Shown one piece after another: positions 18,035-26,731 of a DNA stretch of 64,000 bases. A program made the position numbers and the translations under genes. The notes beneath the pieces were generated by a model that searched no databases, was not told where the DNA came from, and worked only from the letters and a program-made list of their open reading frames with translations. The stretch comes from Paenibacillus methanolicus (GTDB lineage: Bacteria; Bacillota; Bacilli; Paenibacillales; Paenibacillaceae), in assembly GCF_008124765.1 (NCBI RefSeq), contig NZ_VNHS01000008.1, positions 310,001-374,000 on the forward strand, in the 5' to 3' direction. The first letter of the stretch is position 1. Every line of letters begins with the position of its first letter.

Positions 18035-18670
18035 TTATGGTTTTACGATCGGATGATCCAGCATTTCGTGTCCCATTAGGCTGTCGGCCTTCTCGCCGTC
18101 GATCAGAATATCGATAGCGTCCACGTCGTCGAACTGAAACAACGTTTTGGTCAAAGACTCGATCGCCAACGCCTCGCCCGGCGCGCCGAATCGCGCTTCG
18201 TCCGGAAGATGAATATCCAGCGTGACTGCTTGTCCATCGACCGCTATGCTTAGCAGCTCGGCATGCTTCCAAAGCGATACCTCGCCGTTATCCCCATCCT
18301 GCTGCAACGCTTTGAACGCCGCCTCGACCTTGGACTTGCTATCGTTCGCCGGCAATACAAGCTCGCGGGTCCGCTCGCTTAGTCCCGTTTGCTCCTCGTC
18401 CGTGAAATAGACGTTCACCGGCGTTTTCGTCTCCTCAATGGCATCTTGCGGTGCCTCTTCGCCGACATTAGCCTTATCTGGCAGCGGCTGATCTGCTTCT
18501 TGCTCTTGGGGCTGCGCGGGTTGTTGTTCGTTGGTCGCTTGCTCGTTGCCCGCGGCGGTAACCGCGTCAGGCTCGGAACCAACGTCGCTCCTCGCTCCGC
18601 ATGCCGCAAGCAGCATCGAAGCGGCAAGCATGGTGCAAAGCAGGTAGCTGGCGCCCATTCGACGTTTCAT
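18035..18670 (-). CDS. GerMN-domain lipoprotein
   Basis: Lipoprotein of 211 residues with lipobox LLAAC (lipidated Cys24), a Pro/Gln/Glu-rich spacer of about 65 residues, and a GerMN domain from about residue 90 (VNVYFTDEEQ ... RELVLPANDSKSKVEAAFKAL ... VTLDIHLP). GerMN domains occur in the spore germination/sporulation protein GerM and in amidase-associated proteins. It is encoded between the amidase (10 bp upstream) and the SLH protein (16 bp downstream), which points to a role in the same envelope process. It is shorter than GerM of Bacillus, which has two GerMN domains; only one is visible here. Confidence 0.87.
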   Translation of the reverse strand: MKRRMGASYLLCTMLAASMLLAACGARSDVGSEPDAVTAAGNEQATNEQQPAQPQEQEADQPLPDKANVGEEAPQDAIEETKTPVNVYFTDEEQTGLSERTRELVLPANDSKSKVEAAFKALQQDGDNGEVSLWKHAELLSIAVDGQAVTLDIHLPDEARFGAPGEALAIESLTKTLFQFDDVDAIDILIDGEKADSLMGHEMLDHPIVKP

Positions 18671-18680
18671 TCAAGCCCTC

Positions 18681-20195
18681 CTAGTTTAATTTCAAATATT
18701 CCTTAATCCCAGAGACGATTTCCGCGGCAAGTTGGTTTTGCTTCGCGTCGGTAAACAGCACCGACGTGTCGTTCTTGTTGGACAGATAACCGCATTCGAG
18801 CAGAACGGCCGGCATCGTCGTATATTTAATGACCCGGAAATTCGCCGTCCTGACCTTGCGGTCCTTCAATCCCGTTCCCTTCACGAGGTGCTTGTGCATG
18901 ATATCCGCGAAGGCTTTGCTGTTCGCCCGCGTATAATAGGTTTCTACCCCTGATACGCTCGAGGATGCCGCGCGATTCGCGTGAATGGAAATAAACAAAT
19001 CCGCTTTCGCGTCGTTCGCGATTTTCACCCGACCGTCGAGTTCGACGAACGTATCGGTAGAGCGCGTCATTATGCCTTGAATTCTCGTTTCTTTATCCAA
19101 CAGCGCCATTACCTTCTTCGCAACGGCAAAGTTGAATTCCTTCTCGTACTTGCCGATGACGCTCGGCGCGCCGGGGTCCTTGCCGCCGTGTCCGGCGTCG
19201 ATAACGACTTTATAGATGCCTGTGCTTGGATCGGGGTTCGCCGTCGGCGGCGGCGTAATCTCGCCCGGAATCGGGTCTAATACGCGTACGACGATTGCGC
19301 CCGGTTCTCGAAGAACCTCATAATTAGTGGCGGACGCCACGTCCAACACGACTCTTATCGTAGATGGCTTGTCCGAAAACAAGGAGAAACGAATCTTTTG
19401 CAACGAAACATGCGTATCGACAGTAATTTCGCCGGTTTGAGATACCAAATTCGTAAACGGCGTCGCGAAACCAGCATCAAAGGCGGTATTCGGCAGGTCG
19501 AAGACGATTCGTTCCGGACTATGAAGCAGCGTCGTTTTCATCTCGCCCATCGTCCCGTCATAAGGCAAGTACACGCTGTTGATGCCGTCAAAATCGATCG
19601 CCTTGAGCAGCGCGTTTACTTGCATGCCTTCTTCATCGCCACCGTTCTCGCCGTTCGACGCATTCCCTCCGGGATTTAAAGAGCCGCTATCGGTCTGCCC
19701 TGAACCATCCGATGCATTGCCCCCATCCGCTGAGCTTCCCGAATCGTTGCCCGCATTCGTATCGCTGCTCTGATACAGATGAACGGACTGCGCCTGTTGG
19801 TCCCACTCTACGCCGAGCCCTAGATTCTGACTGACGAACCGCAGCGGTACGAACGTCGTGTTCGACTCCGCGAACGGAGCGGAATCCAATTCAATCTCTT
19901 GGTCGTTCACGACAGCCGTGCTGCTGCCCAAGGTCAACACGATCTTGGACGCGCCGTTCCCAACCTGGACGGTCGGACTTATCCAATCCACCTGAAATCC
20001 GATTCCTTCCGAAACGACCCTAAGCGGCACCATGGTGAGCTGATTGACAACCTTAGGGGCAACGGACGACTGCAGTTCGATGCCGTTCAGGTACAATTTG
20101 GGTAAAACCGCCGCTGCGGCACCGCGTGCGCCCACGCCCGATACTAACGAAAAGATTAGCGACAACAGCATGACAGCGGATACTAACTTCTTCAT
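18681..20195 (-). CDS. N-acetylmuramoyl-L-alanine amidase with CuAO-N-like, AMIN and Amidase_3 domains
   Basis: Secreted peptidoglycan amidase, 504 residues, cleaving the bond between MurNAc and L-Ala. Order: signal peptide (about 1-29); a copper-amine-oxidase-N-like stress domain with two repeats of the VPLR(V/F)VS type (about 33-140); a Gly/Ser/Asn linker (143-190); an AMIN domain (about 195-308) for cell-wall targeting; and the zinc amidase (about 327-503). Catalytic and zinc residues are His336 (DAGHGG), Glu353, His405 (SIHAN) and Glu467 (LLECGYLSN). A GAGGTGA site precedes the ATG. It is first in the amidase-GerMN-SLH operon. Confidence 0.93.
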   Translation of the reverse strand: MKKLVSAVMLLSLIFSLVSGVGARGAAAAVLPKLYLNGIELQSSVAPKVVNQLTMVPLRVVSEGIGFQVDWISPTVQVGNGASKIVLTLGSSTAVVNDQEIELDSAPFAESNTTFVPLRFVSQNLGLGVEWDQQAQSVHLYQSSDTNAGNDSGSSADGGNASDGSGQTDSGSLNPGGNASNGENGGDEEGMQVNALLKAIDFDGINSVYLPYDGTMGEMKTTLLHSPERIVFDLPNTAFDAGFATPFTNLVSQTGEITVDTHVSLQKIRFSLFSDKPSTIRVVLDVASATNYEVLREPGAIVVRVLDPIPGEITPPPTANPDPSTGIYKVVIDAGHGGKDPGAPSVIGKYEKEFNFAVAKKVMALLDKETRIQGIMTRSTDTFVELDGRVKIANDAKADLFISIHANRAASSSVSGVETYYTRANSKAFADIMHKHLVKGTGLKDRKVRTANFRVIKYTTMPAVLLECGYLSNKNDTSVLFTDAKQNQLAAEIVSGIKEYLKLN

Positions 20196-20221
20196 CTTTC
20201 ACCTCGATGACTGATTTTGGG

Positions 20222-20295
20222 CTTCGCGAGCAGCGTAAATATAAGAAGCGAACGCGGCGCATCCGCTTTACGGGCATGAGTGCTTGCTCGCGAAG
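20222..20295. repeat. Inverted repeat bracketing the amidase promoter region
   Basis: The 11-bp sequence CTTCGCGAGCA (20222-20232) recurs as its exact reverse complement at 20285-20295. Between the arms, on the minus strand, lies a TATATT -10-like element (20238-20243) without a good -35. The arms fall roughly at the start site and about 55-65 bp upstream of it. They could be operator half-sites or chance; no regulator is known. Confidence 0.45.
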
Positions 20296-20440
20296 ACAAT
20301 GGACTTCGACGAAAACAATCCGACATTCCGACACTTCTAGACGAATACATAGACGCATTTTGTCATAAAAAGTTGCGTATGAACAGGAAGTTTTGTCCTA
20401 ATGCGCCCCGCATCTTTTTGCCTCTAAGCCGATTACGTTT

Positions 20441-20476
20441 CAATAGAAATAGCCCCCGCGGCTTGGCAGGGGCTAT
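20441..20476 (-). terminator. Probable terminator of leuCD
   Basis: An 8-bp perfect stem (ATAGCCCC/GGGGCTAT) is followed on the minus strand by a T-rich tail (TTCTATTG), 15 bp after the leuD stop codon. The weak T-run lowers confidence. Confidence 0.6.
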
Positions 20477-20491
20477 CGATCATATTAAGCG

Positions 20492-21085
20492 TTAGAATGC
20501 GACGCGGCTAGCTTCGTACGCGGAGATTTTGTCTTCGTGCTGTAGCGTCAGGCCGATGTCGTCCAAGCCTTGAAGCAGGAACTGACGGCGGTGCTCATCC
20601 AGATCGAACTGGATTTCAAGTCCGTAATTGTCGCTCAGCTTCTTGTTCTCGAGGTCTACGTTCAACTCGTAGCCTTCGTTATTTTGCGTGCGCTGGAACA
20701 GTTCTTCGACTTGTTCTTCGCTCAGACGGATTGGCAGGATGCCATTCTTGAAGCAGTTGTTATAGAAAATATCGGCATAAGAAGGCGCGATGACGACGCG
20801 GAAGCCATAGTCCAGAATTGCCCAGGGCGCGTGCTCGCGGGAGGAACCGCAGCCGAAGTTAGCGCGGGATAGCAGCACGGACGAGCCTTGGTATCTCGGC
20901 TGATTCAGGCTGAACTCAGGGATCACGTTGCCTTTCTCGTCCCAACGCCATTCGAAGAACAAGAATTGGCCGAATCCGCTGCGCTCGATGCGCTTCAGGA
21001 ATTGTTTCGGAATGATTGCATCTGTATCGACGTTAACACGGTCTACGGGAGCAACGATACCCGTCAGTTGAGTGAAAGCTTGCAT
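20492..21085 (-). CDS. leuD: 3-isopropylmalate dehydratase small subunit
   Basis: Swivelling subunit (197 residues, normal length) of the isopropylmalate isomerase of leucine synthesis. It has the typical start [20 protein letters not shown] and the substrate-loop region [15 protein letters not shown]. It lies 33 bp downstream of leuC in the same direction. leuA and leuB are not adjacent, so this pair stands apart from the ilv-leu operon usual in Bacillus. Confidence 0.96.
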   Translation of the reverse strand: MQAFTQLTGIVAPVDRVNVDTDAIIPKQFLKRIERSGFGQFLFFEWRWDEKGNVIPEFSLNQPRYQGSSVLLSRANFGCGSSREHAPWAILDYGFRVVIAPSYADIFYNNCFKNGILPIRLSEEQVEELFQRTQNNEGYELNVDLENKKLSDNYGLEIQFDLDEHRRQFLLQGLDDIGLTLQHEDKISAYEASRVAF

Positions 21086-21118
21086 AGTTTGGTAACTCCT
21101 CTCGATTCCGTCTCGGGC

Positions 21119-22540
21119 TTAGTTGAATACTTCGGATTTGATGTTCCAGTCGCGCACGTCCGTGAATTTGCCCGTGACGGCTGCCGCAACGGCCATTGCC
21201 GGCGAGACGAGGTGCGTACGGCCTCCGCGTCCTTGACGGCCTTCGAAGTTACGATTGGACGTCGATGCGCAGCGTTGTCCCGGTTGAAGAACGTCCGGAT
21301 TCATCGCCAAACACATCGAGCAGCCCGCGTCGCGCCATTCGAACCCGGCTTCCGTGAAGATTTTGTCCAAACCTTCCTTCTCGGCCTGGATTTTAACCCG
21401 GCCTGAACCCGGCACGACGATCGCGGTTACTTTGTCGCTGACTTTGTAGCCTCTCGCGATTTCGGCCGCGGCGCGAAGATCTTCGATCCGACCGTTCGTG
21501 CAGGAACCGATGAAGACGTAATCGACTTCGATCTCGCTCATTGGCGTGCCTGGCGTCAGCCCCATATATTCAAGCGCCTTCTCGGCTGCTTTGCGGTCAT
21601 TCTCGGTTGGCAGATCCGCCGGATTCGGTACGGAAGACGTAATGTCCGTGCCCATGCCCGGGGAAGTGCCCCATGTTACTTGCGGAATCAAGGAATCCAC
21701 GTCGAAATCAACCACCGTGTCGTAGCTTGCGCCTTCGTCCGTCGTCAGCTGGCTCCATACGGCAACCGCTTGGTCGAACGCTTCTCCTTGCGGTGCGTAC
21801 TCGCGGCCGCGGAGGTATTCGTAAGTCGTCGCGTCCGGGGCGATCAGACCGGCGCGAGCGCCGCCTTCGATCGACATGTTACAAACCGTCATGCGCTCTT
21901 CCATGGAGAGCGAACGGATCGCTTCGCCCGTGTATTCGATAACGTATCCGGTCGCGAAGTCCGTGCCGTATTGAGCGATAACGCCCAGGATAAGGTCTTT
22001 CGCGGTAACGCCCGGTTTACGGCTGCCAGTGAAGCGAACTTCCATCGTCTTCGGCTTCGCCTGCTGCAGACATTGGGTTGCCATTACGTGCTCGACTTCG
22101 CTAGTTCCGATGCCGAATGCCAGCGCGCCGAATGCGCCGTGCGTAGACGTATGGCTGTCGCCGCAAACGATTGTTTTGCCCGGGTGCGTAAGACCCAGTT
22201 CAGGCCCCATTACGTGCACGACGCCTTGGTCGATGCTATCAAGGTCGTAAAGCGTGACGCCGAAATCTTTGCAGTTCTGCGTCAGCGTATCGATCTGCTG
22301 CTTGGAGATCGGATCGGTAATATTATAACGGTCCTTCGTCGGTACGTTGTGGTCCATCGTCGCGAAAGTCAGTTCGGGACGGCGCACTTGGCGGCCGGAC
22401 ATCCGAAGCCCTTCGAACGCTTGCGGCGAAGTAACCTCGTGCACCAGGTGCAAGTCAATGTAAAGAATGCTTGGCTTGCCGGCTTCGGAATGAATGACGT
22501 GGTTGTCCCAAATCTTCTCAAACAATGTTCTCTTCGTCAT
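21119..22540 (-). CDS. leuC: 3-isopropylmalate dehydratase large subunit
   Basis: Catalytic [4Fe-4S] aconitase-family subunit, 473 residues, converting 2-isopropylmalate to 3-isopropylmalate. Typical segments are [20 protein letters not shown], the cluster cysteine region [17 protein letters not shown], and [19 protein letters not shown] is a strong ribosome-binding site. No T-box leader was found upstream; instead a divergent LysR-type gene and palindromes overlapping the promoter suggest transcriptional control by that regulator. Confidence 0.97.
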   Translation of the reverse strand: MTKRTLFEKIWDNHVIHSEAGKPSILYIDLHLVHEVTSPQAFEGLRMSGRQVRRPELTFATMDHNVPTKDRYNITDPISKQQIDTLTQNCKDFGVTLYDLDSIDQGVVHVMGPELGLTHPGKTIVCGDSHTSTHGAFGALAFGIGTSEVEHVMATQCLQQAKPKTMEVRFTGSRKPGVTAKDLILGVIAQYGTDFATGYVIEYTGEAIRSLSMEERMTVCNMSIEGGARAGLIAPDATTYEYLRGREYAPQGEAFDQAVAVWSQLTTDEGASYDTVVDFDVDSLIPQVTWGTSPGMGTDITSSVPNPADLPTENDRKAAEKALEYMGLTPGTPMSEIEVDYVFIGSCTNGRIEDLRAAAEIARGYKVSDKVTAIVVPGSGRVKIQAEKEGLDKIFTEAGFEWRDAGCSMCLAMNPDVLQPGQRCASTSNRNFEGRQGRGGRTHLVSPAMAVAAAVTGKFTDVRDWNIKSEVFN

Positions 22541-22620
22541 CGATAATCACCTCATAAGTTCGTTAAATCGCTCTGTCGATCTGATGAAGTCATCATAGCA
22601 TTTCCTTCTTCATTGATCTA

Positions 22621-22648
22621 AGATATAATATCTATAACGGTAATAGAT
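22621..22648. promoter_or_regulatory. Nested palindromes, likely LysR-type operator
   Basis: Two overlapping dyads: AGATAT-A-ATATCT (22621-22633) and ATCTAT-N7-ATAGAT (22630-22648). The second contains the T-N11-A signature of LysR-family boxes (T at 22633, A at 22645). Both lie between leuC and the divergent lysR gene and overlap the predicted leuCD promoter, consistent with an activation site next to a recognition site. Binding is inferred. Confidence 0.6.
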
Positions 22649-22652
22649 TCAA
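22625..22652 (-). promoter_or_regulatory. Predicted leuCD promoter
   Basis: On the minus strand TTGAAT, a 16-bp spacer and TATTAT (five of six bases) would start a transcript about 77 bases before the leuC ATG. An alternative -35 TTGATA lies slightly upstream. The palindromic operator sits inside this promoter. Confidence 0.45.
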
Positions 22653-22799
22653 CCTATCAAGTCGTAACGGCTGCGCCGCCATTTACGGCGCGGCGCGTTA
22701 CGTTCCGGAGATGTACAAGATGACTTGTATGTATGCAACATATAAATGCTTGTATTTGAACAATCCGACATCGCAAATTCGCAAGGGGTGCCGCCAACG

Positions 22800-23699
22800 A
22801 TGGAATTTCGCCAGCTCCAGTACGTCATTCAAATCGCCAAAGAAAAAAACTTCTCCCGCGCCGCGGAGAAGCTTCATATCGCGCAGCCCTCTCTGAGCCA
22901 GCAGCTGTCCAAGCTGGAGAAAGAGATCGGCGTCCTGCTGTTTCGCCGCACGACGAACTCCGTCGAGCTGACCCATGCCGGATCCGTATTCGTCGATAAG
23001 GCGCAGACGATTTTGGATAGCATCGAACAGCTGAAGCAGGAACTCGACGATCTATCGCACATGCGCAAAGGCAAGCTCGTCGTCGGCTGTCTGCCGATGA
23101 CGGGCTCGCATGTGCTTCCTCTCGTCCTTCCGGTATTCGCCAAGAAATACCCCGATATCGAAATCGTGCTCGTCGAAGACACGTCCTCCCGCCTCGAACA
23201 GCTTACCGCCAGCGGTCAAACCGACCTTAGCTTACTGTCGCTGCCGGTGGATCCGTCGCTCTCGTACGAGACGATCATCGAGGAAGAGATTATTCTGGCC
23301 GTGCCGCCCGGTCACCGACTCGCCGATCGCAGCACGCCGGTTCGGCTACGCGAGCTGACGGATGAGCCTTTCGTCGTGCTGAAACAAGGACAAGGCTTCC
23401 GGCAAATCACGCTCGACCTTTGCCAGCAGGGCGGATTTGAGCCGCGCATCGTATTCGAGAGCACGAATATCGAGACGGTACAGTCGCTCGTCGCCACCGG
23501 GATGGGCATCGCGTTCGTCCCGAAAATGATGACGCGGGTCAAATGGAGCGAATATACGCCGGTTTACCTCTCCCTCGGCATCCCCGCCCCATCCCGAACG
23601 CTCGTCATGGCTAGCCGCAAGGGACGATATTTGTCCAAGGCTTCCGAAGCTTTCATTCATACGATGAAGACTACGTTAGAAGAACACTTCGGCTCTTGA
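22800..23699 (+). CDS. LysR-family transcriptional regulator (divergent from leuCD)
   Basis: DNA-binding regulator of 299 residues. The winged HTH is at about residues 3-60 (FSRAAEKLHIAQPSLSQQLS, then FRRTTNSVELTHAG), followed by a two-lobed effector-binding domain from about residue 90. The frame is open from 22746, but the ATG at 22800 gives the family's standard MEFRQLQYV start. The divergent position and the palindromes upstream suggest it controls leuCD and itself. Its effector is unknown; an isopropylmalate-type intermediate is only a guess. It ends 20 bp from the convergent mtnU gene. Confidence 0.92.
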   Translation: MEFRQLQYVIQIAKEKNFSRAAEKLHIAQPSLSQQLSKLEKEIGVLLFRRTTNSVELTHAGSVFVDKAQTILDSIEQLKQELDDLSHMRKGKLVVGCLPMTGSHVLPLVLPVFAKKYPDIEIVLVEDTSSRLEQLTASGQTDLSLLSLPVDPSLSYETIIEEEIILAVPPGHRLADRSTPVRLRELTDEPFVVLKQGQGFRQITLDLCQQGGFEPRIVFESTNIETVQSLVATGMGIAFVPKMMTRVKWSEYTPVYLSLGIPAPSRTLVMASRKGRYLSKASEAFIHTMKTTLEEHFGS

Positions 23700-23719
23700 A
23701 CAACCCGGCAACATTATCG

Positions 23720-24520
23720 TTAATAAAGCGTAGGTCTGCGATCCTCGAACACCGGAATGCGTCCCCGCACTTCGTTCACGAGTCCCAGGTCGATCTCCGC
23801 GCGGATTATCGTCTCCGTCTCGCCGGCTTCGGCCACGATTTCGCCCCACGGGTCGATAATCAAAGAATGGCCGAAGAAGCTCGTTTCCCCGCTCGTTCCG
23901 CATCTGTTGCAGGCGATGACATACATTTGGTTCTCGATGGCTCGGGCGAGCAGCAGCGTCCGCCAATGGTGAAGCCGCGGGTTCGGCCACTGCGCCGGAA
24001 CGAACAGCACCTTGGCGCCGGAGAGCGCCAGTTTGCGCGCCAGCTCAGGGAAACGGATATCGTAGCAAATCATCATGCCGGCTTTCTCTCCCGCAACGTC
24101 CAGCGTCCCGATCGCGTTGCCCGCGCTCAGATGCTTTTCTTCCTCCATTAAACGGAAGAGGTGGATTTTCGAGTAGTCGGCCTGCACTTCTCCCTTATTG
24201 TCAAAAACGTAGATCGTGTTGAATACGCCGCCGTCTTCCCTCTTCTCCGCTACCGAACCGCCGACGATCTGCACGCCATGCTTGCGGCTGAATGCCGAAA
24301 GCATGGCTTTCGTCCGTTCTCCGTTTATGTCGGCGATCTGCTCGATTCGATCGAGCGCATAGCCCGTGTTCCACATTTCGGGAAAAACGATCACGTCCGG
24401 CTTGTCTGGAGCGTTAACCGCTTGTTCGAGAAGCTCGGCCAGCTTCCGGTAATTCTCGTCCGGATTACCCGCCTCCACGTGCATCTGCAGCAGCGCAAGG
24501 CGCAATCTTGGGGTCGTCAT
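23720..24520 (-). CDS. mtnU: Carbon-nitrogen hydrolase, methionine-salvage omega-amidase-like (MtnU/YkrU)
   Basis: Nitrilase-superfamily amidase, 266 residues, with the catalytic triad Glu48 (VFPEMW), Lys118 (YSKIHLF) and Cys152 (CYDIRFPE). The sequence resembles Bacillus MtnU, thought to hydrolyse the alpha-keto acid amide left by glutamine transamination in the final step of methionine salvage. This fits with the aminotransferase gene mtnE about 700 bp away on the other strand. AAGGGAG precedes the ATG. Confidence 0.85.
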   Translation of the reverse strand: MTTPRLRLALLQMHVEAGNPDENYRKLAELLEQAVNAPDKPDVIVFPEMWNTGYALDRIEQIADINGERTKAMLSAFSRKHGVQIVGGSVAEKREDGGVFNTIYVFDNKGEVQADYSKIHLFRLMEEEKHLSAGNAIGTLDVAGEKAGMMICYDIRFPELARKLALSGAKVLFVPAQWPNPRLHHWRTLLLARAIENQMYVIACNRCGTSGETSFFGHSLIIDPWGEIVAEAGETETIIRAEIDLGLVNEVRGRIPVFEDRRPTLY

Positions 24521-24557
24521 TATGCAAAACTCCCTTGCTCTTCATTGGTTTTCCCTA

Positions 24558-24585
24558 ATGATACCTTCTCATGGTTCACTGTCAA
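24558..24585 (-). promoter_or_regulatory. Predicted sigma-A promoter of mtnU
   Basis: A perfect TTGACA, a 16-bp spacer and TATCAT (five of six) on the minus strand, about 40 bp upstream of the mtnU start codon. Confidence 0.65.
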
Positions 24586-24635
24586 GATGGGTACCGTAAT
24601 AGCGCAATCACTTTACTTTACGAAGGAGAATGATC

Positions 24636-25082
24636 ATGCCGCTTAAAGTAAGATGGTCCACGATTGTCGCGTTGTGCGCGGCGCTGCTGCTGCTTCCGTC
24701 CGTGACGCAGGCTTCCGCATTGGAAGAAGCCGGAGCCCCCGTCCGTCCCGTTCAAGTATTCGACGTCGCAGCCGGCAAGGTCGTCAAATCGGTTCCGAAC
24801 AGCCCCGAGTACCAACAAATCGCCAAGACGTGGATCAAAGAAGCCAAAGAACTTGCTCCTCAGCTTCAACCCGACGAGAAGTGCGGCTACGTATTCCGTA
24901 TACCGCTTGATCACCCGGCCGTTATTAAAGCGTCCGGCATCACCGTGCAGGCTACCGACGTCTTCTTGTTCTACTGTCCGGAAAAGCCTAAGCTGCTGCT
25001 CGTATTCGACGAGAACCGCAAGCCGTTCTTATTCCAATTGAACGTGGACGTAAAGCCGTTCTTGAATAAAGTCGGCCTATAA
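24636..25082 (+). CDS. Small secreted protein of unknown function
   Basis: Predicted 148-residue secreted protein: basic start, hydrophobic core (STIVALCAALLLLPSV) and a likely cleavage after TQASA. The mature part (about 120 residues) has two cysteines, in KCGYVF and FYCPEK, which could form a disulfide, and no family I recognise. Two start codons lie in frame; the ATG at 24636 has GAAGGAG at good distance, while the one at 24630 is too close. It sits between divergent mtnU and co-directional mtnE, with no sign that it belongs to methionine salvage. Confidence 0.75.
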   Translation: MPLKVRWSTIVALCAALLLLPSVTQASALEEAGAPVRPVQVFDVAAGKVVKSVPNSPEYQQIAKTWIKEAKELAPQLQPDEKCGYVFRIPLDHPAVIKASGITVQATDVFLFYCPEKPKLLLVFDENRKPFLFQLNVDVKPFLNKVGL

Positions 25083-25136
25083 AAAGCAATGCCGAACGTC
25101 TTATCATCTCTCTTCACTCCGCGTTAATCCGAGCTA

Positions 25137-25165
25137 TCGACACGGATTTGGAATCATGTTAAAGT
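25137..25165 (+). promoter_or_regulatory. Possible mtnE promoter
   Basis: TCGACA (five of six), a 17-bp spacer and TAAAGT (four of six), about 50 bp before mtnE. No S-box (SAM) riboswitch was found in this 133-bp gap, although Bacillus methionine-salvage genes usually have one. Confidence 0.35.
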
Positions 25166-25215
25166 ATGTGTAGCTTTCGGGACAGTTAGCATGTGAGCGA
25201 AATGGAGTGAAGAGA

Positions 25216-26412
25216 ATGAATAAGACGCAACCTTTACATACGCGTATTCAACCCGCCGATCGCATGACGGGTTTGCCGGCGCAATTTTTCGCGGGTTTGG
25301 TCCGCAAAGCCAACGCTCAAGCCGCCAAAGGACGGGATGTCATTAACTTGGGGCAAGGCAATCCCGATCAACCGACTCCGGCTCATATCGTTGCCAAGCT
25401 TCAGGAAGAAGCGCCGAACCCGGCTTTCCATAAATATCCGCCGTTCAGCGGTTTTGCTTTTCTGAAAGAAGCGGTTGCCAAACGGTACAAAGAAGATTAT
25501 AACGTCGATCTGGATCCGGAAACGGAAGTGGCGATTCTGTTCGGCGGCAAGACCGGACTAATCGAAATCAGCCAATGCTTGCTGAACCCTGGAGACGTCG
25601 CGCTCGTGCCTGATCCCGGCTATCCGGATTATTGGTCCGGCGTTGCCCTTGCAGGCGGACGTATGGAATACATGCCGCTTAAAGCAGATCACGCATTCCT
25701 GCCGGATTACTCCGCCGTATCGCCGGACGTCGCGGACCAAGCGAAACTCATGTTCATCAACTATCCGAACAATCCGACCGGCGCCGTTGCGGACAGTTCG
25801 TTCTACGCCGACACCGTCGGGTTCGCAGCCAAGCATAATATTGTCGTCGCCAGCGATTTCGCATATGGCGCGCTCGGTTTCGACGGCAATCAGCCGGTCA
25901 GCTTCCTCCAAACGCCGGGCGCCAAAGAAGTCGGCGTCGAATTCTATACGCTCTCGAAAACTTATAACATGGCGGGCTGGCGCGTCGGATTCGCGCTGGG
26001 CAACAAAGAAGTAGTCGGTTTGATCAACTTGATCCAGGATCATTACTACTGCAGTTTGTTCGGCGGAATTCAGGCTGCCGCGGCGGAAGCGTTGACAGGC
26101 CCGCAAGATTGCGTCGCGCAGCTTCGTCAAACGTACGAAAACCGTCGCAATGCGCTGTTCGGCGAGCTTGACGAGATCGGCTGGCAAGCGAACAAGCCAG
26201 GGGGCTCCTTCTTCTGTTGGCTTCCCGTGCCCAAAGGCCATACCTCGGCCTCGTTCTCCGATCTTGTCCTGGAACAAGCCGACGTCGTCGTCGCGCCGGG
26301 AATCGGATTCGGCACCCATGGCGAAGGTTATGTCCGATTAGGCTTGCTCGCTTCCGAAGAGCGGTTAATCGAAGCCGCGAACCGCATCGGGCGCCTTGGA
26401 CTTTTCCGTTAA
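25216..26412 (+). CDS. mtnE: Methionine-salvage aminotransferase (MtnE/YkrV)
   Basis: PLP-dependent class I aminotransferase of 398 residues that converts 4-methylthio-2-oxobutanoate to methionine, the last step of methionine salvage. Long stretches match the remembered Bacillus MtnE (VINLGQGNPDQPTP, HKYPPFSGF, LVPDPGYPDYWSG). The PLP lysine lies in YTLSKTYNMAGWRVGF, with FINYPNNPTG and SDFAYG. A GTG at 25207 is in frame, but the ATG at 25216 is preceded by GGAGTGA at normal spacing. The gene ends about 20 bp before the promoter of the pro-mtn operon. Confidence 0.92.
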   Translation: MNKTQPLHTRIQPADRMTGLPAQFFAGLVRKANAQAAKGRDVINLGQGNPDQPTPAHIVAKLQEEAPNPAFHKYPPFSGFAFLKEAVAKRYKEDYNVDLDPETEVAILFGGKTGLIEISQCLLNPGDVALVPDPGYPDYWSGVALAGGRMEYMPLKADHAFLPDYSAVSPDVADQAKLMFINYPNNPTGAVADSSFYADTVGFAAKHNIVVASDFAYGALGFDGNQPVSFLQTPGAKEVGVEFYTLSKTYNMAGWRVGFALGNKEVVGLINLIQDHYYCSLFGGIQAAAAEALTGPQDCVAQLRQTYENRRNALFGELDEIGWQANKPGGSFFCWLPVPKGHTSASFSDLVLEQADVVVAPGIGFGTHGEGYVRLGLLASEERLIEAANRIGRLGLFR

Positions 26413-26429
26413 TCCCGCTCCGCCGAGCC

Positions 26430-26459
26430 TTTACAGGTTCGCGAGGAGCATGATATGCT
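26430..26459 (+). promoter_or_regulatory. Predicted promoter of the T-box-controlled pro-mtn operon
   Basis: TTTACA (five of six), an 18-bp spacer and TATGCT (four of six), just before the T-box leader. The expected start is near 26466. Confidence 0.42.
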
Positions 26460-26465
26460 ATGCAC

Positions 26466-26731
26466 AATTGAACACATCAACGTGATGATGGGGCCAAGTA
26501 CACGAGCATCCGCCGCGCACAGAGAGTAAATTCATGAGCTGAGAGAATTTATCGCGGTAGGCGTGGAAACCCACCCTTGAACTTCCGGTGACGAGCCGGA
26601 CAGCGCCTGCTGTTATCAGGTATTAAGATGGGTAGCCGTGCGCATTTTGCTTGTGCTATCAACAAAGGTGGTACCGCGGAAGTCACACTTTCGTCCTTTA
26701 TACAAGTAAAGGATGAAAGTGTGTTTTTTTA
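26466..26731 (+). ncRNA. T-box riboswitch leader, proline-specific (specifier CCC)
   Basis: A complete T-box leader. The 5' strand of the loop-E motif AGTA (26497-26500) is closed by CACG/CGTG (26501-26504 with 26562-26565). The opposite strand reads GAAA then CCC (26570-26572) then A, the same layout as the glycine T-box specifier loop, so the specifier codon is CCC for proline. AGAGAG (26521-26526) and the apical helix TAAATTC/GAATTTA form the distal part of stem I. The T-box AAGGTGGTACCGCGG is at 26665-26679, with the TGGT bulge expected to pair with the tRNA ACCA end. Uncharged tRNA-Pro should favour antitermination. Confidence 0.92.
26684..26731 (+). terminator. Regulated terminator of the T-box leader
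   Basis: A long stem (CACACTTTC-TCCTTTA pairing with TAAAGGA-GAAAGTGTG, about 17 bp with one G-U) followed by seven Ts. The 5' part of the leader just before it contains the conserved T-box, which would form the competing antiterminator. Confidence 0.92.

Noticed and set aside
25083-25206. Possible SAM riboswitch before mtnE (a CTTATCA-type start at about 25100)
   Set aside because: The conserved S-box core, GA-rich pairing elements and terminator are absent, and the gap is too short.
26570-26572. Alternative reading of the T-box specifier as ACC (threonine)
   Set aside because: ACC would shift the codon by one base, lose the conserved A following the specifier, and not fit the proline genes downstream.
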